Assembly: GCA_025642065.1 (NCBI GenBank)
Contig: JAODUP010000083.1
Coordinates: 186,001 to 250,000, forward strand
Reading direction: 5' to 3'
DNA: 64,000 bases
DNA from: Paralvinella palmiformis
Lineage: Eukaryota > Annelida > Polychaeta > Terebellida > Alvinellidae
Each line of letters starts with the position of its first letter. The stretch's first letter is position 1. A program made the translations under genes and the position numbers. Positions 50,374 through 61,294 of this stretch are shown here, piece after piece. The notes below the pieces were generated by a model. It saw only the letters and a list, made by a program, of their open reading frames with translations. It did no database searches and was not told where the DNA came from.

Positions 50374-52192
50374 TCGGTGATGTACTTTTTCAATATAACA
50401 AACTTATAGGATTTGTGACATGCTAATATGTAAACATATGATAATACTGTAGTTGTACGATTGTGAACGATGAGGCTCTACACAATGTAATATTGGGAGG
50501 TAACGAACATTTATCTCAAAATAAATGTTTTGACTTGATCGTATGCAACATCATCTTCCTGAAATGTGTTCAATAAATTCTGAAACTTTCGGGAATACAT
50601 GGAAGATTATGCCACTTCATGATAAAACATATATAGCAGGTCATTGGGAGAACATAGAGTGTGGTGTAGCCAACCGAGTGGAATTTATTGACTCACAATA
50701 AGCCTTTGTTTTGTGGATATGGGAACCTATTGTTAACCACTTAATTTTGATAAACTAATATGACGTTAAATGTACGACATACATTCTAACTGCATGTAAT
50801 AATATGTGACGTTTCTTTAGCGCCCTATTCAGCTAGATAGCTGCTCTAAGGCGCTTTACAATAGTAATATCCCCGACTCAGACCTATTTCCACCCGGCAC
50901 ACATCTCAACTTCCAAGGGAGCATACAACGCACGCTGCCATTATAGGCGCAAAGCGTTACTCAAACACAGAGCCATCGCATCCTGTCGGCTACTCATCTT
51001 TTAAGAATGAGTGAATCAGTCGCCACATGACAGCATTGCAGCTCCCGGAGCCTCGAACCCGCGACCGTTCGGTACGAGTCCTACGCTCTAACTAACTGCG
51101 CTATCATGGCACACTGGCGACAGTAACGAACATTTCACTTTTGTTCAATACAAGATCGTAACCTCCAGGTCCAATGGTTTTGCAAAAATGTTTCAAATTT
51201 TCACTAAAACAGCTGCATGAGTGCATTGTACTAAAAAAAGAAAATGTTTGCTAAGCATAGCATTTGTACCTTATAGCACATTCTCCTTTGATAAAATTTT
51301 AAGCTTAACCTACTTCCACTTCCACTTCATCCTCCAATTAACTGCACAATCTTGTTTCAGTTACGACCCAAGATTTCCATACAAGAAGTTGCTCATCTCA
51401 TAACGAAACAAATTAAAATAAATCAGCTGCGAGCCTCGATAGGAGAAGGTAGAACCAGCATGTTTAGGCTACATCAGGTAAGGAATTATAACGTCACCAT
51501 CGACAAATGGTACAACGGCGTGGTACGGACTGAAAATGGTCCGCATAGATCAAAATACCGGACCAACGACAGTACCTCATCCCATGGAATACCTCGAGCG
51601 ATACGAGACGAAAAGAAATCAAATATATCGAAGTCCCTACAGCGGATCAACGGCGCCCAGGCGTATGCAAAACCTGAAGACGGGCTGAAACAAATAATGC
51701 CCATCATTCGTGAGAAGTCAAAATCGAAGATGGAGGAATGCGCCGAAAGGACGCATAAAGTTACTTCGCGTGACGTTTTGACGCCTCGGATTACGAAAAG
51801 TTTCCTTCGAAGTGATCAAACAGGCGGTGGATATAAGAAACAAGCGGACGTCACCAAGTTGAAACGTCGACACGAAAAGTACGTTCAGACTGAGACACCG
51901 AACAAAGCTGAGGATACCAAAGACCAACAAACCCAAACGGATTGTCGAGATTATCAGAGGATGGCAGAAATTTCGGGTTGTTTTCAAGGTTGGTTCACGA
52001 CCAAGGTCGAAAATGTAATAATGTGCGCTTTGTGTTTTTTTTATTTACTGCGCTCGTTGCACGATTATGAATCATGTGTATATTCATCATGATCAAAATG
52101 ATATTTACGTGTAGGAGGACTCATGAACACATAAACAAGCATAAATACACATACCCATACATATCACAAAATATTTATTATGCAGTAGATAA

Positions 52193-52258
<66 letters not shown>

Positions 52259-54606
52259 CGTTTTTAAGAACTGGTAAACAAGTGATAACAGTTGAATATA
52301 GGGAAAGGGCATATTACATGCCAACATCAATATATTTTAGTGTATTGTTCATATGTATTATCATACGTAGATAGGCCTATCAATTATTCTTTAAAACTAA
52401 TTCCCGTTTATTTACAGAGATGCCTACGTCAATACCAGTCAATGATCCACTGAACAATGTCTCTATGAAGTACGTACTCAACCAGTTTTCATTCCATAAA
52501 TCAGACATGATGTAAATACCTTACGAAGAAATCGAATACAAATATGAATATTGTTCACGCTCACACATACGAATGCCTAAAGATGGAACGTATTCGAAAA
52601 TAAAAACGTATAAAAAATTCATGAATAATTTCATGAATGCCTTGAACGACCCAGTAAGTGCTTTAATTAAGTGCCACTTAATGGATCCATTTACTTTAAT
52701 GTCCCATATAATTAAGATGTCGAATCTGTCTGTATGTCGATAGGTGTTTTGTTTATGAACGAAGCAACTACTTGTTGTTGAACAATCATTTTACTCATTT
52801 AGAGGTTGATGGGACATTTTAGTGTTGCTGTGCTCACTATTCAGGACATTTACAGACGCTTGCGGGGCGTTCCAATGGTGAGGTGTATAGAGCGCTGTTC
52901 TGCAAAGCTCCAGGTTGTGGGTTCGAATCTTACATATACAATACCATGTTCGTGGGATATGTTCCCGTATGGTGTCACCACTCGGCTATGCGTCCCAGGT
53001 GTGACCCTTGGCTGACGCTAGACAGTTCAACAGACGCAATGCTTGGCCATTAAATGTAGGGAGAAAAAGGCGAAATCTATAACCAATCATTCAATATATG
53101 ATTATGTTTGCTGACTCTCTTGGAGCTATATATAATAATAATAATAGATCATCTTACATGTCTGAGTGGGATAAACTACAGTAAATATTGCAGCATACTT
53201 CTCTACTATATATTGATAATCAATCCGTATGGAGGAGGGAAATGATCAGTTTAGTTCTAGTATTTAGTATATCACGTGTATTGATTTTCCTCCAATAAGT
53301 TTAAATTCTATATTACACGTCATATATATGATCTATATTTTCACGTAACATTTGTACAGATCTTCGTAAGGTAGTCAAGAAAGTATTCTCAATCTGAATA
53401 CTTATATAGGTATTCGAATACCAAAAAATACACGACAACGTTCCACAGAATAGTCGAATATGACTTCGGATACTTGGCAAATCGTATGCACGTATATTCG
53501 AATTCGAACACCAAATACGAATAATGCCTATATATTTAATATAATAACATCTCATGTTACTTCACCAATTTTACAACAGTAACTGACTCTACTGTGTGTT
53601 ATTGCAGCGAGGGCGAGAGGTCAAAAGAAAGCCGTCTAAAACCTACGTATCTAAATCCGAACCCCATGCTTATGCGTAAGTATTGGCATTCATCCCAAAC
53701 TGTCCTAATTCATGAAATCATGCCACCTAGAATGTGTTTTGTGGGTTAGTATGCGAATGCATTTAATATTTATTAACAGCTAACGCAATCAGACAGGAGC
53801 AGACGATACGGCGTAAATTAAAGATATAAGGAAATTATAAAACGGACTAATTAACGGTAATATTCAGGTAATTGTGGCATGAAATCGATTACGTAATGAT
53901 CGACGTGACATTTCCGATCGTAAACGTTCTTTTAGCTCGCGTGAAACAAAGATGGAAAGGACATCAGGTCAAGGACATCCTCCTCAAGGTTGATCGTGCT
54001 CTTCGTTTCGACGGAGACGTCAGCCATCGTCCGAGCCAACGAGATAGCTGGGATACACTGAGGAAGACCACGACAGTGGTCGCTTCCAAGGAGAACACCG
54101 TCGCAACACAACGCAAGGGTAAATATCGGTCGGCCATAAAGCGTATGGCGTTTGGAGGTGATCGGCGCTCGCCTTCCATAAACCGGGAAGGTCGCCGTCG
54201 ATCCGCCATTCGATCATCAGTTGTGTTCGTCAAGAGATCGATGGCACCAGATCGACAGCCAGTATCGGGATCAGTAGATGATGATCGGAATTCTGGTCTC
54301 AAAGAGATCTATGATATCAATGCGAACAGGTGAGAATTTTGAAAATTGCTAACAAACGCTTATTAAGTTAAATAAATATTATCTCTCTCCCTCTCTCTCC
54401 TCTCTCTCTCTCGCGCACACGCATGAGCACACAAATATAGTGATTATAACAAACAAATAATTATTAGCCGATTCTGTATTTAAAAAATATTTTTTTACAG
54501 AATAAATGAGCGGAGCGTGGGACAAGAAAGGGAACAGATACGTGACACCAATACTCGAACTCAGCATATTATAAATATATTACGGTCAACTTTTCATCCT
54601 GAATAG
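48104..54606 (+). CDS. Unrecognised basic protein, 7 exons, 484 aa
   Basis: Coding exons: 48104-48269, 48694-48734, 51361-51988, 52418-52469, 53608-53675, 53936-54329, 54501-54606 (TAG stop). Every junction has GT and AG and all phases join into 1455 bases, which is strong support for a real gene. The ATG at 48104 is preceded by an in-frame stop about 37 bases upstream. The N-terminus ([20 protein letters not shown]...[15 protein letters not shown]) is helical and charged. Exon 3 begins [19 protein letters not shown], the most domain-like segment, then becomes Lys/Arg/Ser/Thr-rich and probably disordered. Exon 6 is very basic ([24 protein letters not shown]). No signal peptide or membrane segment is seen. 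I recognise no family. The basic, disordered character would suit a nuclear, cytoskeletal or nucleic-acid-binding protein, but that is only a suggestion. Confidence 0.75.
48329..48379. repeat. (TA)n microsatellite
   Basis: A TA run of about 48 bp in intron 1 of the 484-aa gene. Confidence 0.95.
48796..48954. repeat. Compound microsatellite (TG)n-(TA)n-(GACA)n-(GATA)n-(TA)n
   Basis: GT units are followed by about 46 bp of TA, then gacagacagacagacagaca, gatagatagatagata, and another TA run of about 46 bp. All lie in intron 2 of the 484-aa gene. Confidence 0.95.
49065..49103. repeat. (CG)n/(CA)n dinucleotide run
   Basis: GCGCGCGCG is followed by a CA run of about 30 bp. Alternating purine-pyrimidine DNA of this kind is compatible with Z-DNA. 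Confidence 0.9.
50319..50371. repeat. (GA)n microsatellite
   Basis: A pure GA run of about 52 bp, the only long GA tract in the window. Confidence 0.95.
50823..51115 (-). mobile_element. tRNA-derived SINE, family D, well-preserved copy
   Basis: On the minus strand it begins GCCATGATAGCGCAGTTAGT, a tRNA-like head with TAGCGCAGTTAG (box A position), and has GGGTTCGAGGCTCC as box B. Its tail ends in 'gctctaaggcgctttacaatag'. It aligns with the block at 2012-2275. It lies in intron 2 of the 484-aa gene. Confidence 0.85.
52196..52256. repeat. (TA)n microsatellite
   Basis: A pure TA run of about 60 bp in intron 3 of the 484-aa gene. Confidence 0.95.
52865..53090 (+). mobile_element. tRNA-derived SINE, family F
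   Basis: The tRNA-like head is gttccaatggtgaggtgtatagagcgctg (box A position), with GGGTTCGAATCTT in the box B position at about 52919-52931. A body of about 140 bp follows, with 'gtgtcaccactcggctatgcgtccc'. No second copy of this family was found in the window, so the right edge is a guess. Confidence 0.6.
54380..54414. repeat. (CT)n tract
   Basis: A CT-rich run of about 34 bp in the last intron of the 484-aa gene. Confidence 0.9.
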
Positions 54607-54672
54607 AATGGAATCTGAAACGTCAATTAACCATTGACACAAGTAAAAGGCGAAGAAATACCTTTGCATCGA

Positions 54673-55235
54673 CCCGTTTCGCAACCCTGCCCATTTTACA
54701 ACGGGACCTTTCCGTTTCGCAACCGCACTGCAAGCCTTGTGGTTGTAAGATGGGCGGCCCGTTTCGTAACCACTTGATTTTGCACAGCATCGGCATGATC
54801 AAATCATGATAAATTTGATCGTGCACCATATTATTTTCGCATCTGTTTGTATCTATTTATTATATATGTATATATAATTTCCTTAAAAACGCAATTCTGA
54901 AAACCGTTTATTTTTTAAGTTGGTGAATTGGTCCGCTTCCCGTTTCGAAACTGCCCGTCCCGTTTCGAAACAGGTAGAACACCGTTTCAACAACTTCAAA
55001 TAATTTAGTGTTTCTGAATTTATTTGTTCACATATCTATATAGAGAGGTCTATATAATTTATATTAAATTTAATTTTCACAACAACATATAATTTTCCTA
55101 GATAACTAGCCAACAATACAGACAATTTAGACATAACAGCGCGACATTTCGCTGACACGTGGTTGCTAAACGGACAGGCGTTCTTAAAACCACAGCGGTT
55201 GCGAAACGGGACGGTCCCGTTTCGCAACGGGGCCG
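54673..55235. repeat. Dispersed array of a CCCGTTTCGCAAC-like motif in both orientations
   Basis: The 13-mer CCCGTTTCGCAAC occurs at 54673-54685, again (TCCG... variant) at 54711-54723 and as CCCGTTTCGTAAC at 54758-54770. CCCGTTTCGAAAC occurs at 54939-54951 and 54959-54971. The inverse form appears as GTTGCTAAACGGAC at about 55162-55175. At 55198-55228 GTTGCGAAACGGGAC, one G, and GTCCCGTTTCGCAAC form a perfect 15-bp-arm palindrome. Weaker variants (acaacgggacc, caccgtttcaac) lie between. The array starts 67 bp after the stop of the 484-aa gene. The motif keeps its CpG dinucleotides. Confidence 0.85.
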
Positions 55236-55740
55236 GTTGTCAAGATGGTGCGTAACAGCTTCACCAACAATAGGTACTAAGATCGAAACGTTTATAAAAC
55301 GACACATAATGCGTATGCTAACCGGGTGCTAACGGATATAAGACTCAGCACAGTCATGTAGGACATTTTGGAGAAGAAAAACTCCACAACAAAACAAACA
55401 AGAAGAATGATAAATTATGCTAATTTGCAAAATTATCCCGAAACATTCAGATGTTTAGTAATCCCTATTCGAATGTATATATTTATAAGGTTATATTAAT
55501 CTAACAATCGATCTATGTATCATAGTCCACCAGGCTGGGAGTTAACAATATATGTTCAATGCCTCCTTTATAGACAGATTGCCTGTGGCTTTAATATGAT
55601 ATAACCGCTAATCCCTTGTTATACGTGCATTTTCCATTGTTCCATTCTGATGATGTCCCGTCATCATTCCTAGGCGTCGTCTCGTAAAATAAGATACCCT
55701 TACCTATACCTACAGTCTTACTCTTGCCGAGTTTCCTTCT

Positions 55741-55835
55741 TTATGGCCTAACTGGTTGTGCGATTGGTCACATACATCCAGCACCTGGGTTCAAAGCTCG
55801 GCCTTGTTATGCATGAAGGGTGTTTCGTTTTTCAT
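55741..55835 (+). mobile_element. SINE family B, 5' fragment
   Basis: The string atggcctaactggttgtgcgattggtcac...cctgggttcaaagctcggcc...gcatgaagggtgtttcgttttt matches the head half of the copy at 45754-45915. It breaks off at about 55835. Confidence 0.75.
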
Positions 55836-56042
55836 TTCTGCGGGTAGATAGAGAGAAAAAAAGCCTGACTATCGTTTGAAGCAGACATCCGACGACACGT
55901 TGCGTGTCATTGTCGGGTGTGTCATGCGTCGATGACACACGTGTCGTGTTTAGGGAACGGATGTTTACAACCGATGTAGGGCTCTTCTGGACGAAACGGG
56001 GCACTATTGGAACGTGAAAATATAGCATACGGCCAATTAAAA

Positions 56043-56167
56043 TGTTGCTGTTTAAGGCCATTTTTTGTACATATGATAAGCTAAATAGGTCCAGTGACAT
56101 GGAAAAGTAATGAGGTGATACGGGTTAGTGGCCATCCGTGCTAATAGTTAGGCCGCAGAGATGCCCC
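56043..56167 (-). mobile_element. SINE family B, degraded minus-strand copy
   Basis: Its reverse complement keeps the order of the family: tgtttaaggccattttttgtac, gataagctaaataggtccagtgacatgg, taatgaggtga, then ttaggccgcagagatgcccc at the head. It is shortened between the tail and head. Confidence 0.7.
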
Positions 56168-56935
56168 ATACACCCATCTAAGGGCGTATATAGATCATGT
56201 TTGAATATTTCATTGAAGATCGCCTTTCACTAACTACGAATTTGGCTAAGCTGAAATTCCCCTACCTTGGTGTAATGGTGGCCATCACGTAGAGCGTGTT
56301 ACGTGCAAATGATGGGAGACCTGGGAATGACATAGACTGGTACTTCCACCACAACAGGGGATCAGTCCTAGACATGCTACACGGAATGATTGTGTTCTGA
56401 TACAAGTCTATTTCACCAGTAACCTTTTTTTCAAGGTGATTCATATCGTTCTGGCGCTCAAGGTCATCTAGTTTGATATGTTGCTGATGGAGGTCGTAGT
56501 GGCAACTGATCGAGGTCATCAACTACGTACTCCAATACAGCAGCCCTAGAATTTGTATTGCATTTCTGTCTCGGATTAAAGAAGACTAGCTACAGCCTTC
56601 TGAAGTATTTGAGGATTGGATTTCTCCTCCAGAAATATGAGACTGGTCTTTAAGGTGGTGATCTCATCAGAACCACCACCTAACAGAGCGCACGCATACG
56701 CACACACACGCACACACACGTACGCACACATACAGTGGCATTCCAGTCATAACACCCAGGACATGTCGAGATGTAGTATCGGCTCGCCGGATCCCTCTAG
56801 CTCACATCATAAAGTCAATATAGAATTAACTGAGGAAGTTGAACAATTCGTCAAACGAGTCGTTGTCATTTGTTGTCAGTCTCTTCATCTCGGTAGCTGT
56901 GTGTTTTGCAAAATGTTTGTTCGATATTATGATAC

Positions 56936-57205
56936 CGTCTCTATGGCCTATTGGGTAAGAGCGTATGACATTCTTACTCATGACCATGCTGTGCAGGAGG
57001 TCGGAGATTCGAATCCCGGCCGTGGCATTATAGTAGGAGGAGGTTTTCATCCAACCAGACAACTGGCAAGGTTTTCTCCGCCGAATTTGCCATCTATTGT
57101 AAATTCTAAATTTATTTACAATTAGTCCACGTGGTGAAGCAGTAAATTACAGACTATATGCGTCTCCCTCATTTGAAGTATATAAGCCGCCTACCAGAAC
57201 TGCCA
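56936..57205 (+). mobile_element. SINE family C, complete copy
   Basis: The tRNA-like head (tctatggcctattgggtaagagc) is followed by GATTCGAATCCC in box B position at about 57006-57017. The body reads tttcatccaaccagacaactggcaaggttttctcc, attgtaaattctaaatttatttacaatt, then tatgcgtctccctcatttga, ending at a (TTA)n tract. This copy is the reference used to read the nested copies at 26468-27050. Confidence 0.88.
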
Positions 57206-57212
57206 TTTTTGC

Positions 57213-57215
<3 letters not shown>

Positions 57216-57249
<34 letters not shown>
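57216..57249. repeat. (ATT)n microsatellite at a SINE tail
   Basis: An ATT trinucleotide run of about 33 bp follows the family C SINE directly and probably grew from its tail. Confidence 0.9.
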
Positions 57250-57392
57250 CTGTTGCTGGATAAATCCAAGCATTAGAATTTCATCCAGCTGTTTTACGCT
57301 GTTTGGAGAGTTGGAATAGAAGACATCTTGCGACATCTATATAACAGCCTTTTTTGGGGATCAAAGGCGTGCGTTAAAAGTGCGTTGAATAC

Positions 57393-57857
57393 ATGGAAAC
57401 TGTAGTCGCGACGAACGTCATCTCTGAGACCCATAATCACGTTCGACTCGAGTTTAGTACGGAAGATGGTGCGCTTCAGATGCGTATTGGTGATCCCACA
57501 TCAACTGAAGACATCCATACTAGTAGGTTTGACATTCATCCTGGTCTTCTTCGCTGTTGGACGAAACTGCTCGATACAAATACTCCGCTTTTTAGATTCC
57601 ATTCGTCGTTAATCCAGTACGCAGTGGATGTTGATGAAGGATCGCTGGCGGTGTTCGTCAGTTCACATGTCAGTTCAGATGTAAATGATGTGTGTCCAGC
57701 GTTGAAGTATATCACTCACCCCCCCCCCACACACACACCCCAGCATCATATCTCACAGCTCAGATATCACATAATCGGCTCTGTTTTCAGTATTACGGCT
57801 CTCACCGTTATGGGATGCGTCAAGATATCTTTGGCTCGTAAGAGGGTACTGTTGTAA
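57393..57857 (+). CDS. Isolated 154-codon reading frame, hypothetical
   Basis: An uninterrupted frame begins METVVATNVISETHNHVRLEF and has a protein-like composition through LKYITHP, then a C run (57719-57728) and a hydrophobic stretch (IIGSVFSITALTVMGCVKISL). A TATATAA-like string lies about 55 bp upstream. I recognise no domain. It could be a single-exon gene, an exon of an unresolved gene, or chance. The smooth amino-acid composition before the C run is the only support. Confidence 0.3.
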   Translation: METVVATNVISETHNHVRLEFSTEDGALQMRIGDPTSTEDIHTSRFDIHPGLLRCWTKLLDTNTPLFRFHSSLIQYAVDVDEGSLAVFVSSHVSSDVNDVCPALKYITHPPPTHTPQHHISQLRYHIIGSVFSITALTVMGCVKISLARKRVLL

Positions 57858-59249
57858 GCGGGTACGCTCTGTATCGGGCGCTTAAAGCCTTCACCAGCAG
57901 CAGTTTCGAAGGGACGCGGGTGTTTGGAAACACAATCTACACAATAAGGTCTTAGAGTAGCCTTTTCTGTATTGGAAACCTTCGACGCTTTTATGACACA
58001 ATGCCACAGACTAGATTCTCGATTCGATATAAATCTGCACTGTTGGTTCTTTCGTGGTAGGCGTGCTTGATTGACGACCAACACATCTCATAGCAGCGAC
58101 ACATGATTTGGATGCAATATAATCCAAGCGTTGGCTGTTGCACGTAACAACGCCAAACTGCTTATAAACATTTGATGTTGCATGATAGAAATACTGGTGC
58201 TTTACCTAAAATCACCTGTGAAGTATGGATTGTCGCGAGACTCGTATATTGACTGATATTGAGGCTGAATGTATATTTAGTGGTATATTTTATATAGACA
58301 AATCACTGGGCGTGGAATATAAAACAAAAATATTAGATGCACTTAGTGGATCAATTTCGAGTATCACTCTGGGTTTTTGTAAAATGACTTTTGGGTCACA
58401 CTATGTTCACTGTGTTAATTACAGAGAACATTTTATTGTTACAAAATAAAGGATTGATGATACGATCATAGATACTTCAGGATGAGTTTATTTTACCTTA
58501 CATTGTCCTGGTTTGTGTAATTATAATACATCTGTCGATACTACATGTTAAATGCGAATTTCGTTTATAAAATCTTGTCGTTTTATCATCACCGATGAAT
58601 TAAACTTTTTTGTTGAAGTTTACAGGCCATAATAATTACGTATCTATGTACATGTATGTGTGTTGATTGAATTATAACAAAGGTCACCGCGTGTCGCCGC
58701 ACAAAAAAAGCATGCGGGGGCCCGTCAACGCGCCTCAAAATAAATATCTGGCCCACGGTAATTAAAATTTTATTTAGACCCGCCGCGGGCTGCAACCAAC
58801 CACAGCCCGCACGGGACGGGTCAGTCCGTGCAGTGCTCAGTAGCAACTGAAGCTTGTGTTGATTATGATACACACACACACACAAACACATACAAAACTT
58901 TCCCCTCCATTGTAAGGCTCAGCATACGCCCAAGGGACCAGCCAATTTCTGAAATGAAAGATACACCACCTTCCAGGTTCAGATAGATGGCAACTCATGT
59001 CCTAGAGGTCCGTGGTCGGTCACACTACTAGTCCGTTGATCGAGCTGTCTTAAAAACACACTATGGTAAATTTAGGGATCTGTTTTATAATGATTCACTG
59101 GTGATATAGTTCCCTTGGTCACGGATAAGAGTAGCAACATAGGATAGATTTGGTCGACTGTACAGTTAAAGGAAGCAGATGTTTAGATATGTTCAGTTCA
59201 GTTAAGTACACGATGTAATCACGGTGGCTTCTTTCAAATAAGTACCGGA

Positions 59250-59445
59250 CGCTCCTGTCGATAGCACAGTGATTAGAACATAGGGCTGAAAACTTTCCAA
59301 GTTGTTAGTTCGAATCCAGTTCATATCTGTGTTCGATGTATTATTTTCCAGGACGTCGTGCCATAATATCCCATAAGTGACCAGCCCCGAAGCTAAACAA
59401 ACCACTCGCTCGCTCGCTCAATCATTCACTCATTCACTGACCCTT
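59250..59445 (+). mobile_element. tRNA-derived SINE, family E
   Basis: The tRNA-like head tcctgtcgatagcacagtgattagaacat precedes TAGTTCGAATCC (box B position, about 59305-59316). The body carries gacgtcgtgccataatatcccataagtgaccag and ends in a (CTCG/CACT)n tail. The reverse complement of the tail half is at 60358-60450. Confidence 0.75.
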
Positions 59446-59479
59446 TCCATAGAATAGAGGTTTCTATAGCAAATCCTTA

Positions 59480-59640
59480 ACGTCCCACTAATAAGGGAGA
59501 TACAACAGCATCATTTAATGTGGTCAGTTACCCACGATGTTATGAGCCGCGAAACTGATCACTGAATTGGTCTGGAAAAGTTACTCCGTTATTCGAGGTT
59601 TGAACCCGCAACACTCACATGAAGTGCCGTACTCGGGATC
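59480..59640 (-). mobile_element. SINE family A, fragment
   Basis: Strings shared with the copy at 27357-27725 are tttaatgtggtcagttacccacgatgttatgagccg and ggtctggaaaagttactcc, with gaggtttgaaccc in the box B position. The tail half is shortened. Confidence 0.7.
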
Positions 59641-60156
59641 AGACTAGATAGAAGCAAAATGTTTATGACTGAATGATGGCTTCGTTTAGCCTCGATATTG
59701 GTCAGAACTGGTTCACCTGACCGAGGCGCTATTACCTAGGGAAATGAGATGTTAATCAGATGATGTTTGATATTGATCCAACGCGCTACCAGTTAGACTA
59801 CGGGGGCGCCCACTGATAGATAATCAGATGAGACACCACACTGACACAGAGGAAGAGGGGATTCGTTCAAATGAAGCTGAAGTGCAGTACACAACTAGCT
59901 ATGCTCAAAGTTAGTTCAGTGGAAGATGAACAAGCGTTCAATGTTTCAAATGATGGGAAAAAGGAGCCGAACCCTGTAGGCTTGGCTCAATAATACTGGA
60001 ATGACCGTCAAATTAAACAATAGAGGGGCAGGACATATAACATGTACCAGATAGCAGAACTAAAGAAGCGATTTACACATTTAATATTAGATAATACAAA
60101 GACTCAATCAGTAACCAATTCAAAACATTAGTCCTAAAAATCCATACGTTTCAAGA

Positions 60157-60334
60157 TTTTTTGATTGATTGATGTTTTACGGCTACTTTTGTGCACTTGG
60201 TAGGATAAATGGGCCGAGCGACCTCCAACGGTAATGAAACGATGTCAAAGATGAAACACCCTTCAGATATTGCCACGTGGAGATTCAAACTCAGGTGGTA
60301 GTGATCTGTGGTCCAATGCGCTACCAATTAGACC
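60157..60334 (-). mobile_element. SINE family B with short target-site duplication, head slightly truncated
   Basis: ACGTTTCAAGA at 60146-60156 recurs at 60335-60345, flanking a minus-strand family B body (tgattgatgttttacggctac, gcacttggtaggataaatgggccg). The first bases of the tRNA-like head (GGGGCGCCTCCG) are missing compared with the copy at 21028-21210. Confidence 0.8.
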
Positions 60335-60357
60335 ACGTTTCAAGAACATTCAAGGTT

Positions 60358-60450
60358 GGATGGGTGAGTGAGTGAGTTGTTTAGTTTTGTCACTGGTCAC
60401 ATTTTGGGACGTAGTGTTCCTTCGGCCACTACCTAGGGAACGGTTTCACG
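60358..60450 (-). mobile_element. SINE family E, tail fragment
   Basis: The run gagtgagtgagttgtttagttttgtcactggtcacattttgggacgtagtg is the approximate reverse complement of the tail half of the element at 59250-59445. Confidence 0.6.
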
Positions 60451-60559
60451 AACACATATATTCATATTAGAAACCCGACATGGAGGTTTGCAGTGCAGTG
60501 TAGTCAAATTTAGGACAATAAGTGCATTTGCTATGTAAAGGAGACATGGGGTCAATTCC

Positions 60560-61115
60560 ATTTGGTCAAATTTCCCAATTCAAATTTATCAATTCCAATT
60601 TCAAATAGAGCAATTCCAATTCAATTCCATATACTCTGCTGGAGTTGTTGGCGACAATCGCACAACCTGGGAAATCAGCAGATCGCGGACATCACGAGAC
60701 TCGTCATTCTGACACCAGTCCAGTTTGAAACATGGATTTAACGTTGTAGCCAGTTTGAAGTCGTCCTTCACCTCGTATGGGGCCAACCGCTTCTCAATAC
60801 TGGCTTTCCTGGTGTAGGTACTCAGAGTAGTGTTTTTTGTTGTTGTAGCAAACTTCAACTCCAAATTTATCAATTCCAATTTCATTTTTGTTAGTAAGGA
60901 ATTCCAATTCTGAAATTGGCCATCAATTCCAATTCCGGATGGAATTTTATTTACAGAAATCCTAATTTAACCTAACACAGTTCAGTATAACCATTCATAA
61001 AACACCGACACTGGCAAATATCCTAATATACCAAACTAATATAATTTATTAATTCCAATTCCATTTTTTTTAAATAAGCAATTCCAATTCCAGAATTGAA
61101 TTGAGCCCATGTCTG
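60560..61115 (-). pseudogene. hAT-type transposase fragment embedded in AATTCCAATT-rich DNA
   Basis: A minus-strand frame at about 60640-60860 reads RLAPYEVKDDFKLATTL, NPCFKLDW, then CQNDESRDVRDLLISQV. This fits the LATxLDPRFK region of hAT and zinc-BED transposases, here with the Asp-Pro-Arg changed to Asn-Pro-Cys. The rest of the transposase is absent. On both sides the words 'caattccaatt' and 'atcaattccaattt' recur (60580-60640, 60860-60950, 61045-61105), translating to low-complexity LELINLEL. The fragment is short and non-functional. Confidence 0.6.
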
Positions 61116-61288
61116 ATGTAAAGTATAACTAATACAGACAATACTACTCTCTCCTGGATATGATCCACCCATTGAGGTTTTTTCCTGATATTTCAGGAAA
61201 ACAAGAACCATAATCGAGCTACCAAACTCTCACAAGATTAATATAATAAAGCAACATACAATACACAGAATTATAAAATGGTAATGTA

Positions 61289-61294
61289 TTTATT
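61289..61294 (-). terminator. Possible polyadenylation signal of the minus-strand gene
   Basis: TTTATT on the plus strand gives AATAAA on the minus strand, about 480 bp past the stop at 61774. No closer canonical signal was noticed. Confidence 0.4.

Noticed and set aside
54160..54302. Minus-strand frame of 112 aa overlapping exon 6 of the 484-aa gene
   Set aside because: It is a shadow of a plus-strand exon whose splice phases fit. The minus-strand reading has no domain.
58225..58449. 74-codon frame beginning MDCRETR
   Set aside because: Composition is plausible, but it is too short, with no domain, splice context or repeat family to support it. It might belong with the frame at 57393, but no junction joins them convincingly.
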